Source: an uncultured Burkholderiaceae bacterium (GTDB taxonomy: Bacteria > Pseudomonadota > Gammaproteobacteria > Burkholderiales > Burkholderiaceae). From it: a DNA stretch of 17,180 nucleotides. Positions within the stretch are counted from its first letter, which is position 1, and each line of letters starts with the position of its first letter. Shown piece after piece: positions 7,648 through 14,749 of the stretch. The translations under genes and the position numbers were made by a program. Under the pieces are notes generated by a model. That model ran no database searches. It was not told the DNA's origin and saw only the letters and a list, made by a program, of their open reading frames with translations. The stretch is taken from the NCBI GenBank assembly GCA_937862845.1, contig CALMCK010000095.1, positions 1 through 17,180 on the forward strand, in the 5' to 3' direction.

Positions 7648-8961
7648 ATGACCACCATCCACATCCCCATCCTCACCACCGAAGCCGCTGATTTTAACCA
7701 ACGATTGCAAGCCCGTCTTGCCTTCGATGACTCCACCGACGCGGGCATTCAATCCGCCGTCACCGACATTATTGCCGCTGTCCGTGCGAATGGCGATGCG
7801 GCGGTGATTGAGTTGTCCAATCGCTTCGACCGCCTCACCGCGCAGTCGATGTCTGAATTGACCCTGACGCAGGCCGACCTCAAAGCCGCGTTTGATGAAT
7901 TAAACGATGTGCAAAAAACCGCACTGCAAGCCGCCGCGCAACGCGTGAAAGACTACCACGTCGCGCAAAATGCGAACTGCGGCAACAGCTGGCAATACAC
8001 CGAAGCCGACGGTACTGTGCTCGGCCAAAAAGTCACGCCGCTCGATAAAGTCGGCATCTATGTGCCCGGTGGCAAAGCCGCCTATCCATCATCGGTGCTG
8101 ATGAACGCCATCCCCGCGCACGTCGCAGGCGTCGCCGACATCATCATGGTCGTGCCCACGCCCGACGGCGTGCGCAATCCACTCGTACTCGCCGCCGCGT
8201 ACATCGCGGGCGTCACCACCGTGTTCACCATCGGCGGTGCGCAAGCCGTCGCCGCGCTCGCTTACGGCACCGACACAATTCCAAAAGTTGATAAAATCGT
8301 CGGCCCCGGCAACGCCTACGTCGCCGAAGCCAAGCGCCGCGTGTTTGGTCAAGTTGGCATCGACATGATTGCCGGCCCATCCGAAATCCTCATCATCGCC
8401 GACGGCAGCACCGACCCTGATTGGGTCGCCATGGATTTATTCTCCCAAGCCGAACACGACGAGCTCGCGCAATCGATTTTGCTCTGCCCCGACGCCGCCT
8501 ACATCGACGCCGTAAAATCATCCATCGATAAATTGATTGACACCATGCCCCGCGCCGACGTCATCCGCGCGTCGCTCGAAGGCCGCGGCGCACTCATCAT
8601 CACCCGTTCCATGGATGAGGCCTGCGACATCAGCAACACCATCGCCCCCGAACACCTCGAAATCTCCGCACTCAACCCAGAGCAGTGGGCAACGAAAATC
8701 CGCCACGCCGGCGCGATTTTCATGGGCGCCTACACCTCCGAAGCCCTCGGCGACTACTGCGCCGGCCCGAACCACGTCCTGCCCACATCTGGCACCGCGC
8801 GCTTCTCCTCACCGCTGGGCGTGTACGACTTCCAAAAGCGCTCATCGATGATTCACGTCAGCGAAGCAGGCGCGCAGACATTGGGGAAAATTGCCTCAAC
8901 GCTCGCGCATGGTGAGGGGTTGCAGGCACATGCACGGAGTGCGGAGATACGGTTGAAATAA
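7648..8961 (+). CDS. hisD: Histidinol dehydrogenase HisD
   Basis: HisD oxidises histidinol to histidine in two NAD-dependent steps, the last reactions of the pathway. The 437-residue product has normal length. Visible landmarks are [45 protein letters not shown], the family signature [24 protein letters not shown] with zinc-ligand Gln and His, IAPEHLEIS with the catalytic Glu-His pair, and the C-terminal region with zinc-ligand His (EGLQAHARS). The ribosome binding site is weak. dinD starts 22 bases after the stop, with no terminator between, so hisD transcripts should continue into the insert. Codon use is strongly C-ending and GC-rich. Confidence 0.97.
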   Translation: MTTIHIPILTTEAADFNQRLQARLAFDDSTDAGIQSAVTDIIAAVRANGDAAVIELSNRFDRLTAQSMSELTLTQADLKAAFDELNDVQKTALQAAAQRVKDYHVAQNANCGNSWQYTEADGTVLGQKVTPLDKVGIYVPGGKAAYPSSVLMNAIPAHVAGVADIIMVVPTPDGVRNPLVLAAAYIAGVTTVFTIGGAQAVAALAYGTDTIPKVDKIVGPGNAYVAEAKRRVFGQVGIDMIAGPSEILIIADGSTDPDWVAMDLFSQAEHDELAQSILLCPDAAYIDAVKSSIDKLIDTMPRADVIRASLEGRGALIITRSMDEACDISNTIAPEHLEISALNPEQWATKIRHAGAIFMGAYTSEALGDYCAGPNHVLPTSGTARFSSPLGVYDFQKRSSMIHVSEAGAQTLGKIASTLAHGEGLQAHARSAEIRLK

Positions 8962-8983
8962 GGAAAAAACACAAGGGGAAATC

Positions 8984-9847
8984 ATGGACAAGCAACTTCA
9001 AACCTTACAACAAAACCTCGAATCGATCGTGCAACGCACCGACGAGCACGGCGTTGAGTTTTGGTTCGCGCGTGATTTGCAAACCCATTTGGGCTATGTG
9101 CGCTGGGAAAATTTTCAAACCGCGATACAGCGGGCGATTGAATCCTGCGAAACGGCGGGGCACGAGGCTTCTAACCATTTTCGTGACGTCACGAAAATGG
9201 TCGACTTGGGCAGTGGCTCGAAACGTTCGGTTGACGACTTCATGCTCACCCGCTACGCTTGCTACCTCATCGCCCAAAACGGCGACCCACGCAAGCCCGA
9301 AATCGCCTTTGCGCAAAGTTACTTCGCCGTACAAACCCGCAAGCAAGAACTGATAGAAGACCGCATGCGCCTACACGCACGCATGGAAGCGCGCGACCGC
9401 CTCAAAGAATCCGAAAAAGCCCTGTCGCAGAGCATCTTCGAGCGCGGCGTAGACGACGACGGCTTCGCACGCATCCGCTCACAAGGCGACAAAGCCCTGT
9501 TTGGCGGGCACACCACGCAAGCGATGAAAGACAAATACGGCATCGTCAAAAGCCACCCGCTCGCTGACTTTTTACCCACACTGACCATCGCCGCTAAAAA
9601 TCTGGCCACCGAAATGACCAACCACAACGTCGAGCAAGCCGACCTGCAAGGCGAGTCCGCCATCACAGGCGAACACGTCAAAAACAACGAAAGCGTGCGC
9701 GACATGCTCGGACAACGTGGTATAAAACCAGAACGCTTGCCAGCGGAAGAGGATTTAAAGAAATTGGAGCGACGGGTTAAGTCTGAAGAGAGTCAATTGG
9801 CTAGAAATACGAAGTCTTTACCGAAATCGAGTTTGAGTGTCCAATAA
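8984..9847 (+). CDS. dinD: DNA damage-inducible protein D (DinD) homologue
   Basis: The 287-residue protein resembles E. coli DinD along its length: an N-terminal BRO-N-like segment (GVEFWFARDLQTHLGYVRWENFQTAIQRAIESCETAGH), the core NHFRDVTKMVDLGSGSKR..DDFMLTRYACYLIAQNGDPRKPEIAFAQSYFAVQTRKQEL, a middle helical part with ALFGGHTTQAMKDKYG, and the C-terminal GIKPERLPAEEDLKKLERR. E. coli DinD is SOS-induced and inhibits RecA strand exchange in vitro. AAGGGG (8972-8977) marks the start. No LexA box (CTGT-N8-ACAG) is visible upstream, so SOS control is not shown. A perfect 28-bp palindrome lies in codons 64-73. Base composition becomes AT-richer in the last 120 bases, toward the RES gene. It interrupts the his genes. 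Confidence 0.9.
   Translation: MDKQLQTLQQNLESIVQRTDEHGVEFWFARDLQTHLGYVRWENFQTAIQRAIESCETAGHEASNHFRDVTKMVDLGSGSKRSVDDFMLTRYACYLIAQNGDPRKPEIAFAQSYFAVQTRKQELIEDRMRLHARMEARDRLKESEKALSQSIFERGVDDDGFARIRSQGDKALFGGHTTQAMKDKYGIVKSHPLADFLPTLTIAAKNLATEMTNHNVEQADLQGESAITGEHVKNNESVRDMLGQRGIKPERLPAEEDLKKLERRVKSEESQLARNTKSLPKSSLSVQ
9174..9201. repeat. Perfect 28-bp palindrome inside dinD
   Basis: The half-site ACCATTTTCGTGAC (9174-9187) is followed at once by its exact reverse complement (9188-9201), with no spacer and no mismatch. It encodes NHFRDVTKMV of DinD; the opposite strand reads HFRDVTKMV as well. In mRNA it would fold into a 12-bp stem with a four-base loop, and in DNA it could extrude a cruciform or bind a symmetric dimer. 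Confidence 0.95.
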
Positions 9848-9873
9848 CCACGTATTACACGCTACGCGGTTAC

Positions 9874-9891
9874 TACTTCTATGCTGAAGTA
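9874..9891 (+). repeat. Small inverted repeat between dinD and the RES gene
   Basis: TACTTC (9874-9879) and GAAGTA (9886-9891) flank the loop TATGCT. The 95-base gap also has TACAAT (9902-9907), a possible -10 box for the RES gene; no good -35 stands at the proper distance. The inverted repeat lies just upstream of that box, where an operator might be. All of this is weak evidence. Confidence 0.3.
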
Positions 9892-9920
9892 TGTGAAGCG
9901 ATACAATTTAATTAAGGTTT

Positions 9921-9940
9921 TTTGGAGCAGTTTGGAGCAG
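9921..9940 (+). repeat. 10-bp tandem duplication carrying the RES gene ribosome binding site
   Basis: TTTGGAGCAG is repeated exactly and directly (9921-9930 and 9931-9940). Each copy contains GGAG. The second copy is correctly spaced (five bases) for ATG 9943; the first lies 15 bases away and overlaps a possible TTG start at 9922. Confidence 0.9.
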
Positions 9941-9942
9941 GT

Positions 9943-11160
9943 ATGGGGCAAGCAAAAAGATCGTTGGAAGAGATAGAGGCACGTGGTTTTAATTCATACG
10001 ATACGATTGTTTGTATCGAATGTATAAGTGAGCCTGCTGTTCGTGCATTTATTGACCAGAATGGCGTTTCTGCTAAATGCTCTTACTGTGAAGAAATATC
10101 TGAACATACAATAGAGTTTGATTTGCTTTTAGAACTTATTCTTAAGTCCCTTTCGTATGAGTGGAATAGCCCAAATGATGAGTGCTTGCCTTGGAATTCA
10201 CGAGAAGGTGGGTATTATGGGACTGAAGTGTTTGACACGTGGGATTTGTTGTTGGATGTAATAGGTTTTGATGTGGAAAAGGATAGCTTGATAAGTGATG
10301 TCGTTAATGCTATTTGCAACGAACAATGGTGTGAAAAAAAACATTACTCTTTGAGTAAAGATAAGGTTCTTTTATATGGCTGGAAAGCCTTTTCTGACTT
10401 TGTGAAAAATACGGCGAGATTCGTTTTTTACAAAGCGCGCAATCCAAAATATGATGCCGACCAACATGATGAAATGAACCCGGTTGATATTTTAGAGAGC
10501 ATTGGTCAAATGGTAAAGGAATTAGGGCTTGTTAAAATCATTAAAAAAGACACGGAGTTTAAAAGAATTCGAACAACAAAGACTGATGAAAATTTTTCAA
10601 CAGCAGAAGATTTGGGTTCGCCTCCAGCAGACAAAGCCGTTTTTGCGAATAGAATGAGCCCTTCGGGAATCCCTATGTTTTACGGTGCATTTGATGTGAA
10701 AACAGCATTAAAAGAAACTTATGAAACAAGCGAGGATGAAGTAAAGGCTTTTTGCGCAACATTTAAAGCCGTTCGTGATTTGGTTGTGATTGATTTGTCG
10801 AGTGAGTTTGAAATTCCGAGTTTGTTTGATGCTGAAAGACGGGATAAACGCGGGGCAATTAAATTTTTAATAGACTTTGTTGAGGATTTTAGCAAACCAA
10901 TTCAAAGAAGTGACGGGGCGCATGTTGAGTATGTTCCTACGCAGATTGTAACGGAATATTTTAGGCACTTATTGACAGTAAACAATCAAAGAATAGACGC
11001 TGTTATTTATCCGAGTTCAAAAGAAAAATCCGGGAAAGCAATTGTTATTTTTGCAAACTCGGCTCAGTGTATTGAGCCCAATGAAGCTATTCAAAACGCC
11101 CTGTTGGTTCTACATAATGTTGAGACTTTTGACCCAAAATTAAAACTGGAGAAACCATGA
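9943..11160 (+). CDS. HEPN/RES N-terminal domain plus RES domain protein (toxin-like)
   Basis: The 405-residue product looks like the two-domain HEPN_RES_NTD1-RES family. Residues 20-50 hold a zinc-ribbon-like pair of CxxC motifs (C24/C27, C46/C49). A mostly helical region (55-200) follows. The RES domain starts near 205: FKRIRT (Arg208/210), LGSPPADKAVFANRMSPSGIPMFYGAFDVKTALKE (Glu258) and IDAVIYPSS (Ser358/359), giving the Arg-Glu-Ser set that names the family. Studied RES toxins are NAD-degrading or ADP-ribosylating, but activity here is inference. No Xre/COG5642 antitoxin is adjacent. Three sampled 60-base lines have 21, 19 and 26 G+C, against 41 in a hisD line, a sign of transfer. Its TGA overlaps the hisC ATG. 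A TTG start at 9922 would add seven residues. Confidence 0.85.
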   Translation: MGQAKRSLEEIEARGFNSYDTIVCIECISEPAVRAFIDQNGVSAKCSYCEEISEHTIEFDLLLELILKSLSYEWNSPNDECLPWNSREGGYYGTEVFDTWDLLLDVIGFDVEKDSLISDVVNAICNEQWCEKKHYSLSKDKVLLYGWKAFSDFVKNTARFVFYKARNPKYDADQHDEMNPVDILESIGQMVKELGLVKIIKKDTEFKRIRTTKTDENFSTAEDLGSPPADKAVFANRMSPSGIPMFYGAFDVKTALKETYETSEDEVKAFCATFKAVRDLVVIDLSSEFEIPSLFDAERRDKRGAIKFLIDFVEDFSKPIQRSDGAHVEYVPTQIVTEYFRHLLTVNNQRIDAVIYPSSKEKSGKAIVIFANSAQCIEPNEAIQNALLVLHNVETFDPKLKLEKP

Positions 11161-12293
11161 CAAACCCCACCTCACCATCCCACCTCCTCGACAACCTTCG
11201 CCCCGACATCCGCGAGATGAGTTCATACCATGTGCCCGATGCGAGTGGCTTGATCAAACTCGATGCGATGGAGAATCCGTATGAGTTGCCGCTTGAATTA
11301 AAGCAAAAGCTGGCCGATGAACTCGCGCAGGTGGCTTTGAATCGTTATCCCGTGCCGAGTTACGATGCGTTGAAGCAAAATCTGAAAGCCTATGCGAAGG
11401 TGCCCGATGGCTTTGAGATGATTTTGGGCAATGGCTCGGATGAGTTGATTGCGTTGCTTTCGACGGCGTTGGCGAAGTTGCCGCGCGAGAACCACCACGA
11501 GCGCGCGACGATACTCGCGCCTGCGCCGAGTTTTGTGATGTACAAGGCCTCTGCGCTGATGAATCATGTGAATTTCGTTGAAGTGCCGTTGTTGAAAACC
11601 GACACGGATTTCCAACTCGATCCGCTGGCGATGGTGATGGCGATTGAGGAACACCGCCCTGCGTTGGTGTATCTGCCGTATCCGAACAACCCGACGGGCG
11701 CTGAGTTTGACCGCGCGGACATGGTGGCGGTGATTGAGGCGGCGCACCAGCGTCAAGCGTTTGTGGTGGTTGATGAGGCGTATCAGCCGTTCGCGTCATA
11801 CACGTGGATGGCTGATTTGGCGCAGTTTGAAAACCTACTGGTTATGCGCACGGTGTCTAAGCTTGGCCTCGCGGGCGTGCGTTTGGGCTATATGGTGGGG
11901 CGCAGCGATGTAATTTCTGAACTCGACAAGGTGCGCCCGCCGTATAACGTCAATGTTTTGACCGAGTGCGCGGTGAATGTCGTGCTTGGCCATGCCGATG
12001 TGCTCGAGCAGCAAGCCGTGCAGATTCGCGCGACGCGCCATGATTTAATGGCGAGCTTGCAGCAGATGAGCGGCGTGTGTGTGTTTAACAGCAATGCCAA
12101 TTTTGTCTTGGTCGAGTTGCTCAATCACGATGCGAGTGAGGTGTTTGAGGCCTTGAAAACACGCGGGATTTTAGTGAAAAACATGACGCACGCGCATCCG
12201 CTGTTGCGCAATTGCTTGCGCTTAACGGTCGGCTCGGTTGAGGAAAATCTAAGTTTAATCGAGGCAATGCGAGCGGTGGTGTCGACTATTTGA
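11157..12293 (+). CDS. hisC: Histidinol-phosphate aminotransferase HisC
   Basis: HisC is a PLP enzyme of fold type I that transaminates imidazole-acetol phosphate to histidinol phosphate. The 378-residue product has the N-terminal LIKLDAMENPY, the cofactor-region GNGSDELI, the substrate loop YLPYPNNPTGAEF, VVVDEAYQPF with the Asp and Tyr that hold PLP, MRTVSKLGLAGVRLGY with the Schiff-base Lys, and the C-terminal LRLTVGSVEEN. The ATG overlaps the stop of the RES gene by four bases (ATGA), and GGAG (about six bases upstream) lies inside the last codons of the RES gene. Translation is therefore probably coupled. The last eight bases overlap the convergent small membrane protein gene. Codons are G/T-ending, unlike hisG and hisD. 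Confidence 0.97.
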   Translation: MTNPTSPSHLLDNLRPDIREMSSYHVPDASGLIKLDAMENPYELPLELKQKLADELAQVALNRYPVPSYDALKQNLKAYAKVPDGFEMILGNGSDELIALLSTALAKLPRENHHERATILAPAPSFVMYKASALMNHVNFVEVPLLKTDTDFQLDPLAMVMAIEEHRPALVYLPYPNNPTGAEFDRADMVAVIEAAHQRQAFVVVDEAYQPFASYTWMADLAQFENLLVMRTVSKLGLAGVRLGYMVGRSDVISELDKVRPPYNVNVLTECAVNVVLGHADVLEQQAVQIRATRHDLMASLQQMSGVCVFNSNANFVLVELLNHDASEVFEALKTRGILVKNMTHAHPLLRNCLRLTVGSVEENLSLIEAMRAVVSTI

Positions 12294-12468
12294 GGCTGCG
12301 CAAACGTTTGGTCACGAAGTATGAAATAGGAATGGACAATAACAAACCCACCACCACAGAGATAACAAGTTCTTGAGGGGTGTGACGACCCATCACCAGA
12401 GCCACAGTAAGTACAACACCCATCAAAACAGTGCTCACTAAAAGATGAATCAGAAATGACAGTAACAT
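12286..12468 (-). CDS. Small two-helix membrane protein (60 residues), function unknown
   Basis: The product is 60 residues with two hydrophobic stretches (about 2-26 and 33-53), a short polar turn (GRHTPQE) and a basic tail (TKRLRSLK). This layout resembles small integral membrane proteins often annotated by error as CTP synthetase in other proteobacteria; the real function is unknown. The frame extends eight codons farther (ATG at 12492), but AAAGG stands six bases before the ATG at 12468, so the shorter start is chosen. It converges on hisC with an eight-base overlap of the 3' ends and separates hisC from hisB, so the two his genes cannot share a simple uninterrupted gene row. A 10-bp inverted repeat lies just upstream. 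Confidence 0.75.
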   Translation of the reverse strand: MLLSFLIHLLVSTVLMGVVLTVALVMGRHTPQELVISVVVGLLLSIPISYFVTKRLRSLK

Positions 12469-12484
12469 TTTAAGCCTTTCGTAG

Positions 12485-12509
12485 ATAACCATAAATTTAT
12501 TATGGTTAT
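12485..12509 (-). repeat. 10-bp inverted repeat upstream of the small membrane protein gene
   Basis: ATAACCATAA (12485-12494) and TTATGGTTAT (12500-12509) are perfect arms around ATTTA. The element ends 16 bases upstream of the start at 12468. It might be an operator or a leader hairpin. The remaining non-coding stretch up to hisB (12510-12705) shows no supported gene. Confidence 0.55.
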
Positions 12510-12705
12510 TTTACGCTTAATGCGTCCTTTTGCCAATGACTATTGCGTCCAGCGATTGGTATCGCAAGAAGTAATTTAAGTGCAAATCCAAAATCAATGT
12601 AGATGACGGTGGTTGGTCGTTTTAACGATGATTTGCTCAATGGCAAAAAAGCCGTTTAGCGGAAATCCAAGTAAAAATAATTTAGCTGCAATAAGGCAGG
12701 CAAAA

Positions 12706-12748
12706 TCCATTAAAATATGACGTTTATATCATCATAAATTTTAATGGA
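12706..12748 (+). promoter_or_regulatory. Imperfect inverted repeat that overlaps the hisB ribosome binding site
   Basis: TCCATTAAAATATGA (12706-12720) can pair with TCATAAATTTTAATGGA (12732-12748): 11 pairs, a two-base bulge, 4 pairs, and an 11-base loop. The right arm ends with GGA, six bases before the hisB ATG, the only visible Shine-Dalgarno-like sequence. The hairpin would hide it, so it could control hisB translation; as DNA it could instead be an operator. Stability is limited because the stem is AT-rich. Confidence 0.5.
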
Positions 12749-12754
12749 TGCCCC

Positions 12755-13351
12755 ATGTCACGCACCGCACAAGTCACTCGTAACACAACTGAAACACAAG
12801 TCACCATCAGCCTTAACCTGGATGGCACAGGCAAAGCCGAGCTCAACAGCGGCGTGCCATTTCTCGATCACATGCTCGATCAAATCGCCCGCCATGGTTT
12901 GATTGATTTAAATGTGACCGCGACCGGCGACACGCAGATTGACGATCACCACACAGTAGAGGACGTTGGTATTACGCTCGGACAGGCGATTGCGCAGGCG
13001 ATTGGTGACAAGCGCGGTTTGACGCGCTATGGCCACTCGTATGTGCCTCTCGACGAGGCTTTGTCGCGCGTGGTGATTGATTTTTCGGGTCGCCCTGGGC
13101 TGGAGTTTCACGTGCCGTTCACCCGCGCACGAGTGGGCTCGTTTGACCTCGATTTGTCGATTGAATTTTTCCGTGGTTTCGTCAATCACGCGGGCGCGAG
13201 TCTGCACGTGGATAACCTGCGTGGTTTGAATGCACACCACCAAATTGAAACCGTCTTCAAAGCGTTTGGCCGCGCGCTGCGCATGGCGCTTGCCATCGAT
13301 CCGCGCGCGCCGGAATCGATTGCCTCGACCAAAGGCAGTTTGGTTGGTTAA
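12755..13351 (+). CDS. hisB: Imidazoleglycerol-phosphate dehydratase HisB
   Basis: HisB dehydrates imidazole glycerol phosphate to imidazole-acetol phosphate with bound manganese. The 198-residue product is the monofunctional form; the histidinol-phosphatase domain of the E. coli fusion is absent. Signatures present are [24 protein letters not shown] and [17 protein letters not shown], whose His and Glu residues bind the two metal ions, plus [14 protein letters not shown]. The phosphatase step (HisN-type or other) must be encoded elsewhere. The ribosome binding site is weak (GGA) and lies in the right arm of an inverted repeat. marC follows after 36 bases. This gene begins the second his transcription block, after the interruption by the minus-strand small gene. 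Confidence 0.97.
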   Translation: MSRTAQVTRNTTETQVTISLNLDGTGKAELNSGVPFLDHMLDQIARHGLIDLNVTATGDTQIDDHHTVEDVGITLGQAIAQAIGDKRGLTRYGHSYVPLDEALSRVVIDFSGRPGLEFHVPFTRARVGSFDLDLSIEFFRGFVNHAGASLHVDNLRGLNAHHQIETVFKAFGRALRMALAIDPRAPESIASTKGSLVG

Positions 13352-13387
13352 TTAATTGCCAAGCAATGTGATTAAATAGAGAAAAAT

Positions 13388-14011
13388 ATGGACGCTTTAA
13401 AAACCTTCATCGCCTTGCTGGCTTTGATAAATCCGCTCGGCGTTTTGCCGATGTTCATCAGTCTGACGCAGGGCTATAGCCTCAAAGAAAAGCGCCGCAC
13501 GATACGCATCACTGCGTTTACGGTGATATCAGTGGTGACGGTGTGTGCGCTGCTCGGCGAACAAATCATTGCGTTTTTTGGCATCAGCACAGCGTCGTTG
13601 CAAGTTGCGGGTGGTTTGCTGATTTTGTTGATGGCGCTCAATATGTTGAACGCCAAAATGGGCGGCGCACGCACGACGGATGAAGAACTCGATGAAGCGG
13701 AGCACAAAAACACGTTGGGCGTGGTGCCGCTCGGCATCCCACTGCTCACTGGACCGGGTGCGATTTCGACGGTGATTGTTTACGCCGATAAAGCAAAAGG
13801 TGCAATGGATTATGCCGTCATCATCGGTTGTGGTGTTGGCATCGCAGCATTGGTTTGGATTACGTTGCAACTGGCCGATCCGATTAACCGCATCATGGGG
13901 CGCTCAGGGATTAACATCGCCACGCGGATTATGGGTCTGCTGGTCGCGGCGGTCGCGGTGGAGTTTATTGTTGAAGGTTTAAAAACCATGTTGCCCGCGT
14001 TGGCGCGTTGA
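13388..14011 (+). CDS. MarC family integral membrane protein
   Basis: The 207-residue protein has about six hydrophobic segments and the MarC-family features FIALLALINPLGVLPMFISLT at the N-terminus, LQVAGGLLILLMALNML, and VPLGIPLLTGPGAISTVIV in the middle, a repeat of the N-P-L-G / P-x-x-x-G-P-G-A theme. A charged loop (RTTDEELDEAEHKN) lies near the centre. MarC proteins sit in the inner membrane and have no settled function; the early link to multiple antibiotic resistance was withdrawn. A marC gene between hisB and hisH is a known betaproteobacterial arrangement, so it is an old insertion and not a local oddity. AGAG before the ATG is a modest ribosome binding site. Confidence 0.92.
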   Translation: MDALKTFIALLALINPLGVLPMFISLTQGYSLKEKRRTIRITAFTVISVVTVCALLGEQIIAFFGISTASLQVAGGLLILLMALNMLNAKMGGARTTDEELDEAEHKNTLGVVPLGIPLLTGPGAISTVIVYADKAKGAMDYAVIIGCGVGIAALVWITLQLADPINRIMGRSGINIATRIMGLLVAAVAVEFIVEGLKTMLPALAR

Positions 14012-14050
14012 TGTGCGAGCGATTGATATAAATTTTAAGAAATATTTCAA

Positions 14051-14689
14051 ATGAGCACAATAGCGATTTTAGATTACGGCATGGGCAATCTACGCAGCGT
14101 CTCGCAAGCCATGCGCACCGCCGCACCCGAGGTCAATGTCATCATCACGGACAAGCCCGACGAAGTGCGCGCCGCTGAGCGGGTGATACTGCCGGGGCAG
14201 GGCGCGATGCGCGACTGCATGGCGAATTTGCAAGCGAGTGGACTGCTCGATGCCCTCACCGAAAGCGCGAAAACCAAACCATTGCTCGGCGTGTGTGTCG
14301 GTGAGCAAATGTTGTTTGGCAAAGCTGAAGAAGGCGACTCACACGGACTCGGTTGGCTCGATGGCTCGGTGGTCAAGTTTCGTTTGGACGGCGTTCTCGA
14401 CGCCAATGGCGCGAAACTCAAAGTCCCGCACATGGGCTGGAATCGCGTCAAGCAAACCCGCGCGCATGCGCTGTGGGCGGGCGTGCCCGATGACGCGTAT
14501 TTTTACTTTGTACACAGCTACTACGTGCAACCGAATAAAGCGGCATTAACTGTCGGCAGCAGCGTGTATGGCAGCGAATTCACCAGTGCTGTCGCGCGGG
14601 AGAATGTATTTGCGACTCAGTTTCACCCAGAAAAAAGCGGCGCGGTGGGCTTGCAGGTGTATCGGAATTTTGCGGCGTGGAAGCCATAA
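14051..14689 (+). CDS. hisH: Imidazole glycerol phosphate synthase subunit HisH
   Basis: HisH is the glutaminase subunit that feeds ammonia to HisF. The 212-residue class I amidotransferase shows [11 protein letters not shown] at the N-terminus, the oxyanion region LPGQGAM, the nucleophile Cys82 in [11 protein letters not shown], and His192 with Glu194 in QFHPEKSG, completing the Cys-His-Glu triad. VPHMGWNRV is the conserved contact region. It lies 39 bases after marC and 60 before hisA. Its partner hisF is beyond the phosphodiesterase gene, about 1.9 kb to the right and under a separate promoter, so the two subunits are not made from one simple transcript. Confidence 0.97.
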   Translation: MSTIAILDYGMGNLRSVSQAMRTAAPEVNVIITDKPDEVRAAERVILPGQGAMRDCMANLQASGLLDALTESAKTKPLLGVCVGEQMLFGKAEEGDSHGLGWLDGSVVKFRLDGVLDANGAKLKVPHMGWNRVKQTRAHALWAGVPDDAYFYFVHSYYVQPNKAALTVGSSVYGSEFTSAVARENVFATQFHPEKSGAVGLQVYRNFAAWKP

Positions 14690-14749
14690 GTCGCCAAGCG
14701 CCAGCTCACCATTGTTAATGATTTATCAACCTTAATTGAAAGACGTTTT

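Noticed and set aside
8900..8983. LexA box (CTGT-N8-ACAG) expected before dinD
   Set aside because: I searched the region before dinD by eye and found no such site, so SOS control is not claimed.
9005..9346. Minus-strand open frame that also contains HFRDVTKMV
   Set aside because: The shared peptide is only the result of the 28-bp palindrome; the rest does not resemble DinD.
8984..11160. Insertion sequence or integron carrying dinD and the RES gene
   Set aside because: I found no transposase, integrase, terminal inverted repeats or target duplication at the borders; the 10-bp duplication is inside, before the RES gene.
11254..11799. 181-residue minus-strand open frame opposite hisC
   Set aside because: The translation is rich in Ser, Pro, Arg and Thr as expected from the opposite strand of a GC-rich gene; no start signal or family was seen.
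12510..12705. Possible decayed gene on the minus strand (a frame ending with ...KLLLAIPIAGRNSHWQKDALSVK)
   Set aside because: The open stretch is under 50 codons, has no ATG or ribosome binding site and no family I recognise. A loose inverted pair (TTTTGCCAATGA / TCAATGGCAAAA, one mismatch) in this stretch also gave no clear structure.
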